From NCBI GenBank assembly GCA_021229015.1, contig CM037782.1, forward strand, positions 62,237,909-62,301,908: a DNA stretch of 64,000 nucleotides. The letters are read 5' to 3'. The stretch comes from Solen grandis. Taxonomy: Eukaryota; Mollusca; Bivalvia; Adapedonta; Solenidae. The translations under genes and the position numbers were made by a program. Below, piece after piece: positions 1 to 11,665 of the stretch. A model generated the notes under the pieces. It saw only the letters and a list, made by a program, of their open reading frames with translations, searched no databases and was not told where the DNA came from. Numbering within the stretch: the stretch's first letter is position 1; each line of letters starts with the position of its first letter.

Positions 1-61
1 TGTCTGACACAATAATTATGGAAAATTATACTACTAAAGAGAACATACCATATGATTAATA

Positions 62-311
62 GGCCGCTGTGGCCGAGCGGTTACAGTCGTGGACTACAAA
101 TCTCTCAGCCCCTCACCGCTGTAGGTTCGAATCCCGGTAGGGACTTCGGATTTTTCATGTGAGGAAGCCTTCAAGCTGGCTTGCGGTAGGTCGGTGGTTC
201 TACCCAGGTACCTCTGTGTACTTGGGGTCTTCCTCCACCTGTAAATAGCAGGACGTTGCTATATGATTGAAATGCTATCGCAGCGATGGTAAACCCCAAT
301 ACAACAACAAC
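62..311 (+). mobile_element. SINE family A, near full length
   Basis: A tRNA-like head has an A box (TGGCCGAGCGGTTA) and a B box (GGTTCGAATCC). It is followed by a body with 'gaggaagccttcaagctggc' and 'ggtaggtcggtggttctacc', and a tail ending aaaccccaatacaacaacaac. The same body recurs at 35023-35160, 55215-55390 and, inverted, at 29368-29580. tRNA-headed SINEs of this kind are common in bivalves. It is not a functional tRNA gene. Confidence 0.75.
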
Positions 312-364
312 CATATGATTAAACAAATACTTGGTATATTAAAAAAAAAAAAAAAAAATACCAT

Positions 365-460
365 AGAAACTCGCTTATAAGACTACTCGTCTATAAGACG
401 GGACCCTTTTCTCACTCCCTTAATCTGTGGGTTTATGCTTTGACCCTCTAATAAGACGGA
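365..460 (+). mobile_element. Fragment of TIR transposon family K
   Basis: Contains repeated 'tataagac' blocks (actcgcttataagactactcg, ctataagacggg, ctaataagacgg) matching the ends of the element at 52416-53301. Probably a decayed terminus. Preceded by an A17-type run. Confidence 0.45.
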
Positions 461-689
461 TAAGAAAATCCAGAATGCATCACGAGCAGTATCATTGATT
501 CACATGACCGTTAATTCTGAATAATTTTACATAGTAAAAACTACTATGGATTTTAAACTCTCATAAATGTGTTTATGTGACAAATAAAAAACACGATTTA
601 AACAAGTAATAATATAATTGTAACAGTGAACTGTCACTAAGTCTCCCAAACAAAGTTTCTCCTTAGACAATTATATACGAATGGTTATT

Positions 690-1270
690 GAGAAATGGAG
701 TGGGGCTGACCCCCTGGTGACCAATATGAACATCAAAAGATGTACCATTCAATCCATCTGATCATGAGGAACAAGAATATACATAGTTTATGGGTGGGGG
801 ATCTCAATGGTTTTTGAAATAAAGGTCAGGGAAAAAACTGACTGGGTGGGGCCAGATCCCATTCAATCCGTCTCATCTGAGGAACAAGAATATATATGAT
901 TTATGGTGGGGATCTGAACAGTTTTTTCAGATATGATGTTATAAGTAAAATTGAGGGGGTGGGGGCTCGACCCATTGTTGACCCATGTGAACATAAAAGA
1001 AGTACAATTTAATCCATCTCATCATGAGGAACAAGAATATATGTGGTTTAGGGGTGGGGATCTGAACAGTTTTTGAGATATAAGATTATAAGTAAAATTG
1101 AAGGGATGGAGCCAGGCCCCTGGCTGATCTCAGGGGACACCAAAGTAGTACTTTGCATTTCTTCCTATTATGAGGAACAAAAAAGTTATGATTCAAGGTT
1201 GAAAATTGGAAATACTTAACCAAAATACATTTTTTTTGCAAAAGCCATCTTTGAGGGGATGGGACCTGAT
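690..1270. repeat. Diverged tandem repeat, about 115-155 bp units
   Basis: The block 'atgaggaacaagaatata' followed by a G-rich 'tgggtggggatctgaacag' recurs around 763, 878, 1024 and (worn) 1172. About four units with unequal spacing. The small frames it contains look like by-products. Flanking 470-690 and 1270-2280 hold only AT-rich sequence in which I recognise nothing. Confidence 0.6.
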
Positions 1271-2294
1271 CCCCAGGGTCCCCCCATTTACAAAAATCTG
1301 GGAGGCACCACTACATATTGAGGGCTGCAATCAAATGAAGTTTTGTAAAGATATGTCGCGCGGTCTCCGATATATGGCCCATACACAGTTGCCGGCGCAA
1401 GATAGAAGAAGAAACGGAGTAATAACAATAAGTCAGTTTGTTTGGGAGATCTAATAATTATTGTGGGGTTGCTTACCAGTTTCTTGTACTTATTTTCATT
1501 CCAAAGTTTTTTCAGTCAAATCCCAAAAAACTCTCTCACATGCTCGGGGGAAAAAGAGGGCTATTGGGTCACATATTCTTATCGCACATAAACTAAAACT
1601 CAGTAAGGTGCAATTGATTCAGGTAAAGGGGGAAAACAGTGTCAACAGGGCGTAGATTTGTAGAAATCTGTGTATTAAGTATGGATGAGAAGCTGTCAAT
1701 TATCCTGAAAGAATGCTTTGCAAAAGTGTCCCAGATGACCCCTCTGTGCCCCCTCCACTGATTTTAAATTTTACCTTGTGTGCAATCCACTTACACACGG
1801 AAAAAAATTAAAATACTGCACGCTCAGTAAAGTTCAAAGGGTGTGAAACTGACACAACCCAATGTGCGTTTTTCCTTTTGATCTCTAGAACAGCTTCTTT
1901 GAGATGCCGATTATCAAAACTTGAAAGATTTTTTTGTTACAGTTGTTTTATGAATTTATAGCAGCTATACACCTGGCTTGCCTGTTTGTAGGTTCTTTTT
2001 TTTACAAATTCTATGATAGGTCAGTTCATAGTTGCCTTAACTACACGATTAGTCAACGAGGGCTATTTGCACATGGTATTTTTCCCCTGCTAGCGACAAA
2101 AACGTCACAAAAGTGGGGAGTTTTGTGGTTGATATCCACACTTTTTGATTTTTTTACAAAAGTGTGAACTACGCGTTATAGTCCACGGTGACTATGAACA
2201 AATACTGGTACCTGATTGGGGGCGAGAGAAAATGCCATGTGCTAAATTTTATGCCCTTATGTGTAGGATAGAAAACGATTGATCTAATTGACTG

Positions 2295-2322
2295 CCCCCC
2301 CCCCCCCCCAAAAAAAAAAAAA
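2295..2322. repeat. C15-A13 homopolymer junction
   Basis: An uninterrupted run of 15 C is directly followed by 13 A. Lengths may be unreliable in the assembly. Confidence 0.8.
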
Positions 2323-2616
2323 TCAACACCTGAAAGGTTTTTGAGTCGCGGCGATTTTTGTGAGTCGGTCGAGTAACTCAAAAAAAGAATTTTTTAAGGT
2401 CAGCCTGAGAAGGAAAGCTGGGTTTTTCAAAAACTTTGTAGGAAAATTGCCCATTGTCAGTTGAAGACCCGATTGATTTGAGGTCATTCGATCAAAAGTT
2501 AAATCACATGACATTTAATATAAAAATCCTTGTTCTGCTGAATTCCTTGAAATGAAATAAGCCTAAGTTTGTGATACTTGTAAGGGACATTGTCCATGTC
2601 CAGTTCACGACCCTTT

Positions 2617-3440
2617 TTCTCACCTGAGCACACCTGAGCACTTTTTCCCTCAGGGTGGCTTTTGTGACCGCTTTTTGTCCCCATGCGTCGTCCGTCGTCT
2701 GTCGTAAATAATTGCTTTTGAACACTCTAAAGGCCACAGTTTTGGCCCAATCTTCTAAAAACTTGGTCAGGTGTTTGTTTTACAGTACTCGGATGAGTTC
2801 GAAATTGGGGGTCATGTGGATCAAAAACTACGTCACCATGTCAAATTTAGGAAAACATTGTAAACAGTCTAGAGTCACAGTTTTAGCCCAATCTTCATAA
2901 TTGGTCAGGAAACTAAGGCCCATATATTAGTAGTTCGAAAATGGGTCATGGGGGGTAAAAAAATAAGGTCATCAGATCAAATCTTAAAAAACCTGGTGAA
3001 CCTCTAGGGGCCAAAAGTTTTGGCCCAGTCTTCATAAATTTTGGCCCAGAATGTCTGTCTACTAATATCCTGGAAGAGATCGAAATTGGGTCACGTGGGG
3101 TCAAAAATGGGTCTTCCTGTCAAAACTTAAAAACCTTGTGAACACTCTAGAGCCACAGTTTTAGCCTAACCTTAATGTAACGTGGTCAGATTGTTTGTTA
3201 CATCAAATCCCGATTAATTAAAAAACTGGGGAATGGGGTCAAAAAGTAGGTCACCAGGGCAAATTTTAGAAAAATCGTGTGAACACATTAGAGGCCTACA
3301 TTTTTGTCCTAGTCTTCATTCAACATGATAAAATGATGACTGCATGAATTCCCGTTGAGTGCAAATTCAGGTAGGATCAAAATCTGGGAAAAATTAGTCA
3401 AAGTTAAAAAAAACATGCAGATGCCAAATTTTTTTCATCA
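2617..3440 (+). repeat. Bivalve-type 'CTCACCTGAGCAC' repeat array
   Basis: Begins with ctcacctgagcac (twice) and a 'cgtcgtccgtcgtctgtcgt' block. About five diverged units of 130-170 bp follow, each with 'aacactctagaggccaca', 'ttttggcccaatcttcataa', 'cttggtcaga' and 'gaaattgggtcatgtggg'. I recall this layout as a common dispersed repeat in bivalves. No coding potential. Confidence 0.65.
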
Positions 3441-3449
3441 TGCCTAACA

Positions 3450-4440
3450 CAGCAATCTTACTCGGTGGGGGCGAGACGGGGCCATCTTGCCCTCTTTTTT
3501 TAATTTTCAATGCGTCAAATGACGAAATGATTTGACGTCAACTTCAAAGCTTGTTTGCGCCTAGAGCCTTCAATTCTGGTCTGGTTTATTTTAATATTTT
3601 CACGGGAGATGTATTTTAAAAGTAGATGTGCACCTTTTTGCATTTAAATTTTTAAATTCGAAAAGATTTCATGGCAAAACCGGATTTGAACTTGGGTCCA
3701 AAAAATATATTTAAATGTTACAAAGCCCTGATGCGTTAGAAGCTTGAAAATTTGGACAGCATATCGGCAAAGAGGTTTACTTCTATTTTCTGAATTTTTT
3801 TCTCTTGAGTCACGTGGTCATGACGTCATTAAAAAGACAAAAAAGGCATTTTTACATGTTTTTGTACATGACGTCATGCATACAAAAACAAGAATTATTA
3901 AAAACCTCATATAAAATCGCAAATTAGACCAAGAGCTTAAAAATTTTCAAAAATTTCGCATCTGAGTACGTTCGTAAGGTCTTGAAATTTTCAAACATTA
4001 CGTCATTACAAAAATGGCGTATTATGTTTTGGAAAGCCTACTTGAAAATTGAAAACAAACATTTTTCGCATTCTCCAAGATATTTTTTTTTTGATTAATA
4101 GAACCTGCTGAACGTGTCCTTTCAAAATTTTTTTTAGTCACGTGATTTTGACGCCGTTGAAGTTAAAAAATCGTTCATTTCAATTTGTATTCGCGCTTCA
4201 TTTCAATTTGTATTCGCGATGCCCAAACTTAAGCATACCATAAGGATTTATGTTGTGTCACTTGTTTAGACAACAATTGATTGTAAGAAAAAATATTAAA
4301 TAAATCAAAGAGTCCAGAAAATTTCCAGTGATTACGTCATAAACATGATTATTTATGTTTTTAAAAAAAAAGGACTAATTCATGAAAAACTATTAATTTG
4401 CAGAAAAAATGAAAGCGGTTATTGTGTTGGTTGAGTAAGA
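3450..4440. other. AT-rich segment with clustered TGACGTCA sites; possible worn TIR element
   Basis: Short inverted ends ATCTTACTC (about 3455) and GAGTAAGAT (about 4434) may bound it. Inside are three perfect TGACGTCA octamers (3533, 3821, 3869), two TTACGTCA (3998, 4332) and two CACGTG (3811, 4139). No coding frame of note. Either a repeat carrying these motifs or a regulatory block. Confidence 0.3.
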
Positions 4441-4637
4441 TCCCATTGTTCTTTTGCAGGAAAGAGTGCTCGAGTGAAGTGATTTGTTTTTGAGTAAAGG
4501 TCGCATTTACGATGAATTAGTACAATTTTTACTAGAGCCAGAAAACATATACGAAACTTTATTGCATTTCTATCACGACTTTCCACAGACCTGAAGACGA
4601 TGACAAATACTTGTTTTATCTACCTATCGATTTTTTT

Positions 4638-6260
4638 AGCTCACCTGAGCACGTGTGCTCAGGATGAGCTTTTTGGATCGTGAATATCCGTCGTCCGTCC
4701 GCCGCGTCCACAATTTGTTCGTTTGCACTTAGCATCTTCATTTTATGGCAATTATCTTCAAACTTTAAGACAAGTTTTATAACCATAAAATCTCGGCCAG
4801 TTGATTATGGCTGATATCGGAACATTAGATCAGGGAGTTTGCCCCTTTTAAAATTCAAAAAAGCCAGATTTCACTTGTTGCACTCTTGCATCTTCATTTC
4901 AAACAATTATTTTCAAATTTGATAACAATTTTTAAAACCCCTAAAATCTGGGCCCCAATTGTATGGCGTATCATACCATTAGGTCGGGGAGTTATGCCCC
5001 TTTAAAAATTAAAAAAGCCAGATTTCACTTGTTGCACTCTAGCTCTTCATTTCTTTAGCAATTGCATTCAACAAAAGCATTTTTTAACCAAAATATCTCA
5101 GCCAAGTTCGATTTTTGGCGATATGGGAATTTGGCAGGAGTTACCCCCCTTTTTATTATTTAAAAAAATTAGTTTTTCACTTTGTTTACTCTAGCATCTT
5201 TTTTTTTAGGCATTGTCTTTAAATTTATAACAATGTTAACCATCATTTTTCTAAGTTGATTTTGGCTAAAGTTTTAAAATTGAAAAAAGCCAATTCACTT
5301 TGTTTCCCCTCAAACATCTTTATTTTTTATGAAATTTTGCCTTCAAATTTCATTTTTAAAAACCATAAAACCTTGGCCAAGTTAAATTTATACTGAATCA
5401 ACACAAAAGTCAGGAGTTATGCCCCTTTTAAAATTTGAAAGAACCCAGTTTTGCTCTTTGCACTATAGCATCTTTATTTTTAAAGCAATTGCTTCAAACC
5501 TTTAAAGACATTGTTATGCCCAAATTCTTGGCCAAAATTTTTTTTTTTTTGCCCATCTTTAAAATTTTAGCAGAATGTTTGTTCCATAAAAATTTGACAA
5601 GTTTGAAATTGGGTCTGTGGGGGTAAAAAGGGGTAGGTAAAAGAGGTCAAGTCTTTGAAACCCTTTTTAAACACTCTAGGGGCCCCACAAAAACCCCAAA
5701 ACCCTCATAAAAACTTGTCAGAATGGTTTCTCTCCATACAATCTTGGACAGGCAAATTCGGTCTTTGGGGTCAAAAGTAGGTCACGATTTCAAGTCTTAA
5801 AAAAACCCTTGTTAACACTCAAGGCCACATTTTGGCCAAATTTCATGAAACTTTGGCAGATGTTTTCTCCATTAAATCTGAAACTTCGAATTGGTTCATG
5901 GGGGGAAAAAAAATAGGTCACGAGGTCAAACTTAAAAAAAACCTTTGTTAACACCAAGGGGGCCACATTTTGGCCCAACTTATAAATTTTTGTCAGAATG
6001 TTTGTTTCCCATAAAATCTTGGACTTCGAAATTGTGTCATGTGGGTAAAAATAAGTCATGAGGTCATATCTTAAAAAAATCTTGTAACACTCTAGGGGCC
6101 CAAATTTTTTTGTCATTTTTTTTATGAAACGGTCAAAATTTGTTTTTTTTCTTTTAAAATTTTGGGAAACAAGTCGAAAGTGGGCCCAGTGGGGTCAAAA
6201 AGTAGGAAATATGAAAACCCCCCCACAAGTGCTCATTATAATCGGGGTGCGATGCAGCCA
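4638..6260 (+). repeat. Second 'CTCACCTGAGCAC' repeat, composite of two unit types
   Basis: Starts 'gctcacctgagcacgtgtgctcag' plus 'ccgtcgtccgtccgccgcgtcc'. Units of about 155 bp with 'cacttgttgcactcttgcat' and 'cccctttaaaa' (about 4725-5640) give way to units with 'aacactctaggggcc' and 'gaaattgggtcatggggg' (about 5640-6220). The array closes near 'acaagtgctcattataatcg'. Reverse-strand frames in it are by-products of the array. Confidence 0.6.
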
Positions 6261-6269
6261 TCAGGCCCT

Positions 6270-9200
6270 ATTGTTTTATATTTCTTTAAAGTTCTTTTTC
6301 TAAATATGTAAAAATAAACCATATAATAAAGCAACTGAACTGTCGAAAGTTTTTTAAAAAAAGTTTATAAAGTTTTTTTTCATAAAATAAGAGATTTAAA
6401 TTTTTATATTGCTTACACTTTTTTACCCTTTGTTTTTCCCTCTACTTTTTCAAAAGTAAAACTCATTAATTTAAACTTGAAAATCATGGTTTCAAAATTT
6501 CTTTTCTTTTTAAAAATTTTAGTTATGTGGAACAAATGCCAAATGGGTATTTGTTAAATCCAGCAGAAAGAAAAAATAATTTATAAAGAAAAAAAAAAAA
6601 AAAAAAAACCCTCTAAAATCGATAGAAAAATGTAAAAAAAATATTGGGATGTCCTTATCTGAAGTTTTCCTGGGTTTTTTCTGCATATAATAAACGTGCG
6701 TAAACAAATAATCCCTATCTAGCATTTCAATATCTTCCCAGAAGATAAAAGTGAAAACACAACACATCAACTATTAAAAATTAAATTTTTTTAACCCAAG
6801 GGATATATACTACTCAAAGTTTCTAAGCACCATCAGCTATTTCCCCTAGCGTTGCATGCTTAGACAAGCGACTTTTAAAAAAGGGATTAATTAAAATTAC
6901 ATAAAAAACAAATCTTGCTTTTATGGGGGAGAGGGATTTTTTTTTGTACCCCAAAATTATACCAGTTACAAAAAATAAGCCTTTTTGGGTCCTCAATGCG
7001 GGAATTAATCTAATTAGAAAAATGCGACCTTTCATGGTCATTTATTTTCTTGTATTGATCACAAGTTTTTACACACACAACACACAAAATAATAGGCCAT
7101 TTCTTGCAAAAACACAACTTTGAGTATTGTTGCAAATAATGACAGGAATTGGCTAAATCGTTTGTAACTGCAGTTTTAGTCTCTCTCTCTACACTCTATC
7201 ATTTTGACAAAAAGACTATGCGTAAAATTGATTGTCAGCTAACGCTCTCCTTTTCAGGTACATAGCTTACATTCAGCATGATTTTCATGTGACTCGATGG
7301 GAAAAATAGCGGTGGTCTGTAGCAAACTTTGAGTTGTATATTTATTATAATAATTTATGTATTAAATCTTACATTTTACACACACACACACACACACACC
7401 CTTTCTTTGTATTAACTTATTATATTCAATGCCCTGAAATAAGCAAATGAAAGCCGCTTCAATTTGTATCCAAAATAAACGACTTCTAGTTTTTGATTGA
7501 TTGCGGATCGATGTTTTCAAGCTTAAAGGGGTTATAATCATCTTTCTAAATCATTATCTAAAATGAAGCACATTTAAAAGTCAAATATAAATCAAAGATT
7601 AACAACAACAACAAAAATGGATCAGATCTCTCTCTATAACGACTGAGAATTAGATAACGAGTTTTTAAAAATTTGTGAACCAAGATGGCGCTGGCCCATA
7701 CAATAGTCGGCTGTGACGAAACAAGAAATATCTTAAAAAAGATATTCGGCGTAGATGAAAAAAAATACTGAGATTTCCAGTCTTCTAGAACATACCCGGA
7801 GGACAGCAGCGCGCGAAAGACCGACTCGCACCTAATTTAGTTAAACTCTATAAATAAGTTCAGTATTTTTTCTATGAAATATACTTATATATAGACGGTA
7901 ATACAAAAAATTATATTATAATAATTTCAGTAAATAGGCATGTTGGATATTTGTTCTATCATTAATTGCATATGACAATTATGATATAAAAGTGTTATTA
8001 GTTGGTTTTGGTTTTGGCGAATGAATTTTCAATGAGAGCATCTCGGCAGGCTGGAAAATTTAATAGCTCTCTCTCGCTCTATCTCTCGTAAGGGTTTCAT
8101 GTCATAACACGTGGATTCTTTTTTTGTGTTATAAACAGTTTCACAAGTAAGCATCCCTCCAATTGATGGAAAGATTGTATTTAACGTTTCCTGAAATCAC
8201 TTTCATGTTTTACACACCAAAAAGAAAAATACTAACACCAAAATAGCCCCCCCCCCTTTGAAAAATTGGGAAAAAAAACATATATACAAGCTGCACCCCT
8301 TATTTACAGTAATTTTATCGTCCCCATAACGATCGTTATACCAATAACATGAGTCCTTTTTCAGCTTAGAATTAGTTACCGCGGTAGCGTACAATTTGAT
8401 TGGTTTTAAGATGCGATTGAAATCGAAATTATACGCTACGCCAAAAATCCAAAGTGCACTGAAATGTTGACGAAATAGAAGTCTAAGCAATACCGTAGGG
8501 TGAGCTTTACACACTATCGCGCGCTTTTATCGGCCACTAAGAACTTAACATAATTTCGATAATGCTGATTGGCTAAACAGATTTTTAAAAACGAACGTAC
8601 AGCAACTCTATCCTTCGTTTTCTAAACATAGTCCAAATTGAGGTCCCTTGGATAGAGAATCTAACTCACGATTGTGCAAGGATCATAGTCCAATATCCCA
8701 GTTGTCTCCTCATGTACACGAAGCTATGGAAAGAATAAAAAAAACAATTCCCCATCTTTAAATTATATAAATTTTCTCAAATACATGAATACATTTCCTA
8801 GCAAAAGTCATAAATTGCCAATGTAATTAAAAACAAATGTAAAAAAAAAAACTCTCAGATCTCTCGTCTCTCTCTCTCTCTACGAACAGTAAAAATATTA
8901 TTTTCAAAATGAACGTCTTGAATTCGTCGACAGTAATCAAAATGAAATTATCAAAATGTGATCATGTAAAGAAAAATTATACATCTAAATATAATACTTT
9001 CAAAGCACTGTGTCCATTTTATGATCCGTTCCAGTTATTTGTAACTTGGGGTATGAAAAAGTTTTTTTCTTACCTTTTATCCTTTCCCATATAGAGAGTC
9101 CCTATATTTTTTGTTTGTTTGTTTGCCAATTTAGGGGTAAAGCCTCTACAGGGTGAATTTACTATCAGATAAATAAATTATCAAAGTAATGCACTGATGA
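6270..9200. other. AT-rich sequence without recognisable gene
   Basis: Contains an A22-type run near 6590, a (CA) run at 7377-7398, several short TCTC tracts (7180, 7630, 8065, 8865), a C10 run at 8247-8256 and a partial dyad GTAGCGTA...TACGCTAC near 8385-8440. A YY1-like AAGATGGCGCTGG lies near 7682. No conserved frame seen. Confidence 0.4.
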
Positions 9201-9204
9201 CTGC

Positions 9205-9537
9205 CCGTTCGTTGGTTGTGTTTAACGTCCCAATCTCTATCTCTAGTATTTCATCATTTGGAGATCGTTGCCTACTTGAAACAGAGATAGTGCTGCCACA
9301 CTGCAGTACATGCCGTAACATGTGGCATGATACCACAAACTCCATTTCCACACAACATACATCCTGACACCCGTCGGGCCAACCAGTTCCGCAGAACTAC
9401 CTTTATATGCTGAGCGCAAAGCAAGTGTGCTATACCCAGTACCAATGTTTACACTTTGGTATGTCCGCGTCGGTATCGAACCCACGACTTCCCGCTCTAA
9501 GCACGCGGCCACCGGGACGGTGAGACCTCCGTACAAA
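9205..9537 (-). mobile_element. SINE family B (V-SINE/RUDI-like), full length, minus strand
   Basis: On the minus strand a tRNA-like head (GGTGGCCGCGTGCTTAGAGC, then GGGTTCGATACC) at 9535-9470 is followed by a body with 'gcgctcagcatataaagg' and 'ggttggcccgacgggtgtca' and a tail that reads 'gacgttaaacacaaccaacg'. The shared tail and body recur at least eight more times in the window. Confidence 0.7.
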
Positions 9538-9589
9538 TGATCGTTGAGAAGTGAAATAAAACTAATAGTAAATTAACCAGTCATATCTT

Positions 9590-9750
9590 AGAAAAACCCT
9601 TGGTGGAACACTCTAGAGGCCAAAGTTTGACCCTCAGTTACACACTGCGCTCTCTCTATAGCGCTTAACTTGAATCAAATGTTGTTACATAAAATCTTGT
9701 TGAATTCAAAACTGGGCCTCATGGGTCAAAAAAATAGGTCTCCAGTCCTT
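9590..9750 (+). repeat. Isolated unit of the CTCACCTGAGCAC-type repeat
   Basis: 'aaaaacccttggtggaacac' and 'tctagaggccaaagtttgac' followed by 'cgggcctcatgggtcaaaaa'-like text match the units at 2617-3440. Confidence 0.5.
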
Positions 9751-10177
9751 AGTTTCAATAACAGAGAATTTTGAGATTAATAATCATTGATAAAGACAAC
9801 CATCACTGAACAAATAAGAAACAGCAAAAAAAAAATATAAAAAAAATCAGACCACCACGGCTCAACAACAGCAACAAAGTTATTGATCGAGTAATATCAT
9901 TTCCTAACATACATATCACTTTTTTCTATTAAAGATTATATACAGGTCTCTTTGTTTGATCATCTAATTTACATGTAAACATGAACTCTGCGGTCGTGTA
10001 TCATGGCCACTTGCCTTCTTCATGATATCCATGCGGCAGCACTACATAAGTATCATATAGGCAAATTTCCAACAGCCTGAAAATTACTGTCCAACACACC
10101 TATCACTGTGTAATTGAGACGTAACGCTTGCGTTTATTTTTGCAGTATGTATGACTAAAATATTTTATGGGCGTTTG

Positions 10178-10277
10178 NNNNNNNNNNNNNNNNNNNNNNN
10201 NNNNNNNNNNNNNNNNNNNNNNNNNNNNNNNNNNNNNNNNNNNNNNNNNNNNNNNNNNNNNNNNNNNNNNNNNNNNN
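10178..10277. other. Scaffold gap (100 N)
   Basis: Exactly 100 N, the conventional length for a gap of unknown size. Frames that run through it are meaningless. The flanks differ in texture, so real sequence may be missing. Confidence 0.99.
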
Positions 10278-10389
10278 GATTTTTTCCTTCAAGCAATAGT
10301 GTTCCTCCACTTGTTGGGGATATCAGATTCTGTACAATTGCAAAGGGTACCAAATTTGGGGAAGGGACTTCCCACCCATAATCTGCATC

Positions 10390-10560
10390 ATGTGCCTAAC
10401 CTCATGTAGGACCACCTCAATTAAAATACCACCCAACTATTAAGACAACTATTTTCAGGTGCCTCTCTTCCTATTTCCTGTTAATTGAAAATTGATAATC
10501 AGACCACCTCATTATTAAGACCAGTTGGTAGTAGTCAAAAGGATGGTTGTTTTACTGTAA
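10390..10560. repeat. Decayed 'accaccTnattaagacca' repeat
   Basis: Motifs 'ggaccacctcaattaaaata', 'ccacccaactattaagacaa' and 'cagaccacctcattattaag' recur at short intervals. Similar text appears at 27655-27730, 40860-41050 and 44140-44240. Confidence 0.4.
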
Positions 10561-11334
10561 ATGTTCCTTTCAACTCATATATTTCTTCTTCTTTTTTTGT
10601 ACATCTTAAATTTTTAAAAAAATTAATTATTAGAGTGGTCTTTAATTTTAACAAAATTTACTACTTTAAACTTTCCTTATTTTTAGTAGCCTAGTATTTT
10701 CTAAAGAGATCTTCAATTGGTTCCAAATATTATGATATCATAGCACATGATCTGTCTTAAACAGGCTGTGACTATTTCAAGCATCCCTAAAACCATCGGA
10801 AAATTCGGTCCATTGTGAAAAAAAAAAAAGTGGTATAATGTGGTAGCATTTATCATGCTCAAAGATAGCTCAAGCTTTTCCGACCACAATCAATACATAT
10901 TGCATTTCCCAAGAAGAACTTAACCACAAGACTATACTGCAATCACAGCTGTCATTTCCTGGAAATGGTTTATGGTTAGGTCAGGCCTCATCTCTGAGCT
11001 TTTCTACCTCCACTCACTGCAGATCTGAAGAGTACATTCAGCAGGTGCTATAGGTATGTTTATAAACAGATAACACCTGACATGGGGGCTTTGTTTACAG
11101 GGTCAGTTAATGGCAATATATCTCTTGTTGATACTTTTCTATTGTTCAAAAGGCTGCCTGGCTTATCTGGTAATTCTGGGAATTTTGGTTATCTTAACTG
11201 TTAAAGTACATTGGTTGTTTAATGGTTTGTCTGGCCAAGTCTGAGATGCCAAAGAAAAGCACTTTGTTTAACCACATTTAATCCCTGCTGTGCCAGAGAT
11301 ATGTGTTATGATTTACATTAAAAACTTGGAGCAC

Positions 11335-11460
11335 AACATATAAGGATAGTTCCAGGACTGGTTGGCCCGGTGTCAGGATAATGTGACTGGGTGTGGTATC
11401 AATGTTTGCAATTTGTCTACAGTGTGATACCACACTGTATCTGTATCCACAGAACCAGGT
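11335..11460 (+). mobile_element. SINE B body fragment
   Basis: 'gttccaggactggttggccc' and 'ggtgtcaggataatgtgact' match the central body of SINE B; head and tail are missing. Confidence 0.6.
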
Positions 11461-11519
11461 GCGGTGTTGGTTACATATATTATCAATGAAAACATTTAAA
11501 AAGATTTAGAAAGGTTATT

Positions 11520-11665
11520 ATATATGCTGTGGTCATCTGTCCAGACATATGGGTTTTTTCCATTTTCTCTAGTTTTCTCCCACTATAATGACTTCATAAT
11601 TGCCATTGGAGCCATTGAGAGAGATTTATAAAAACCACAAGAACTTGTTTCTAATCAATGTAAAG
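11520..11665 (+). mobile_element. SINE C2 body/tail fragment
   Basis: 'gtggtcatctgtccagacat' to 'agccattgagagagattt' and 'agaacttgtttctaatcaat' match the body and tail of the copies at 20276-20520 and 63838-64000. Confidence 0.55.

Noticed and set aside
62..146. Possible tRNA gene
   Set aside because: A and B boxes are present but the acceptor stem does not pair and the sequence continues into a SINE body; the same body recurs elsewhere.
10151..10409. Frames across the first N gap
   Set aside because: They exist only because N codons are translated as unknown.
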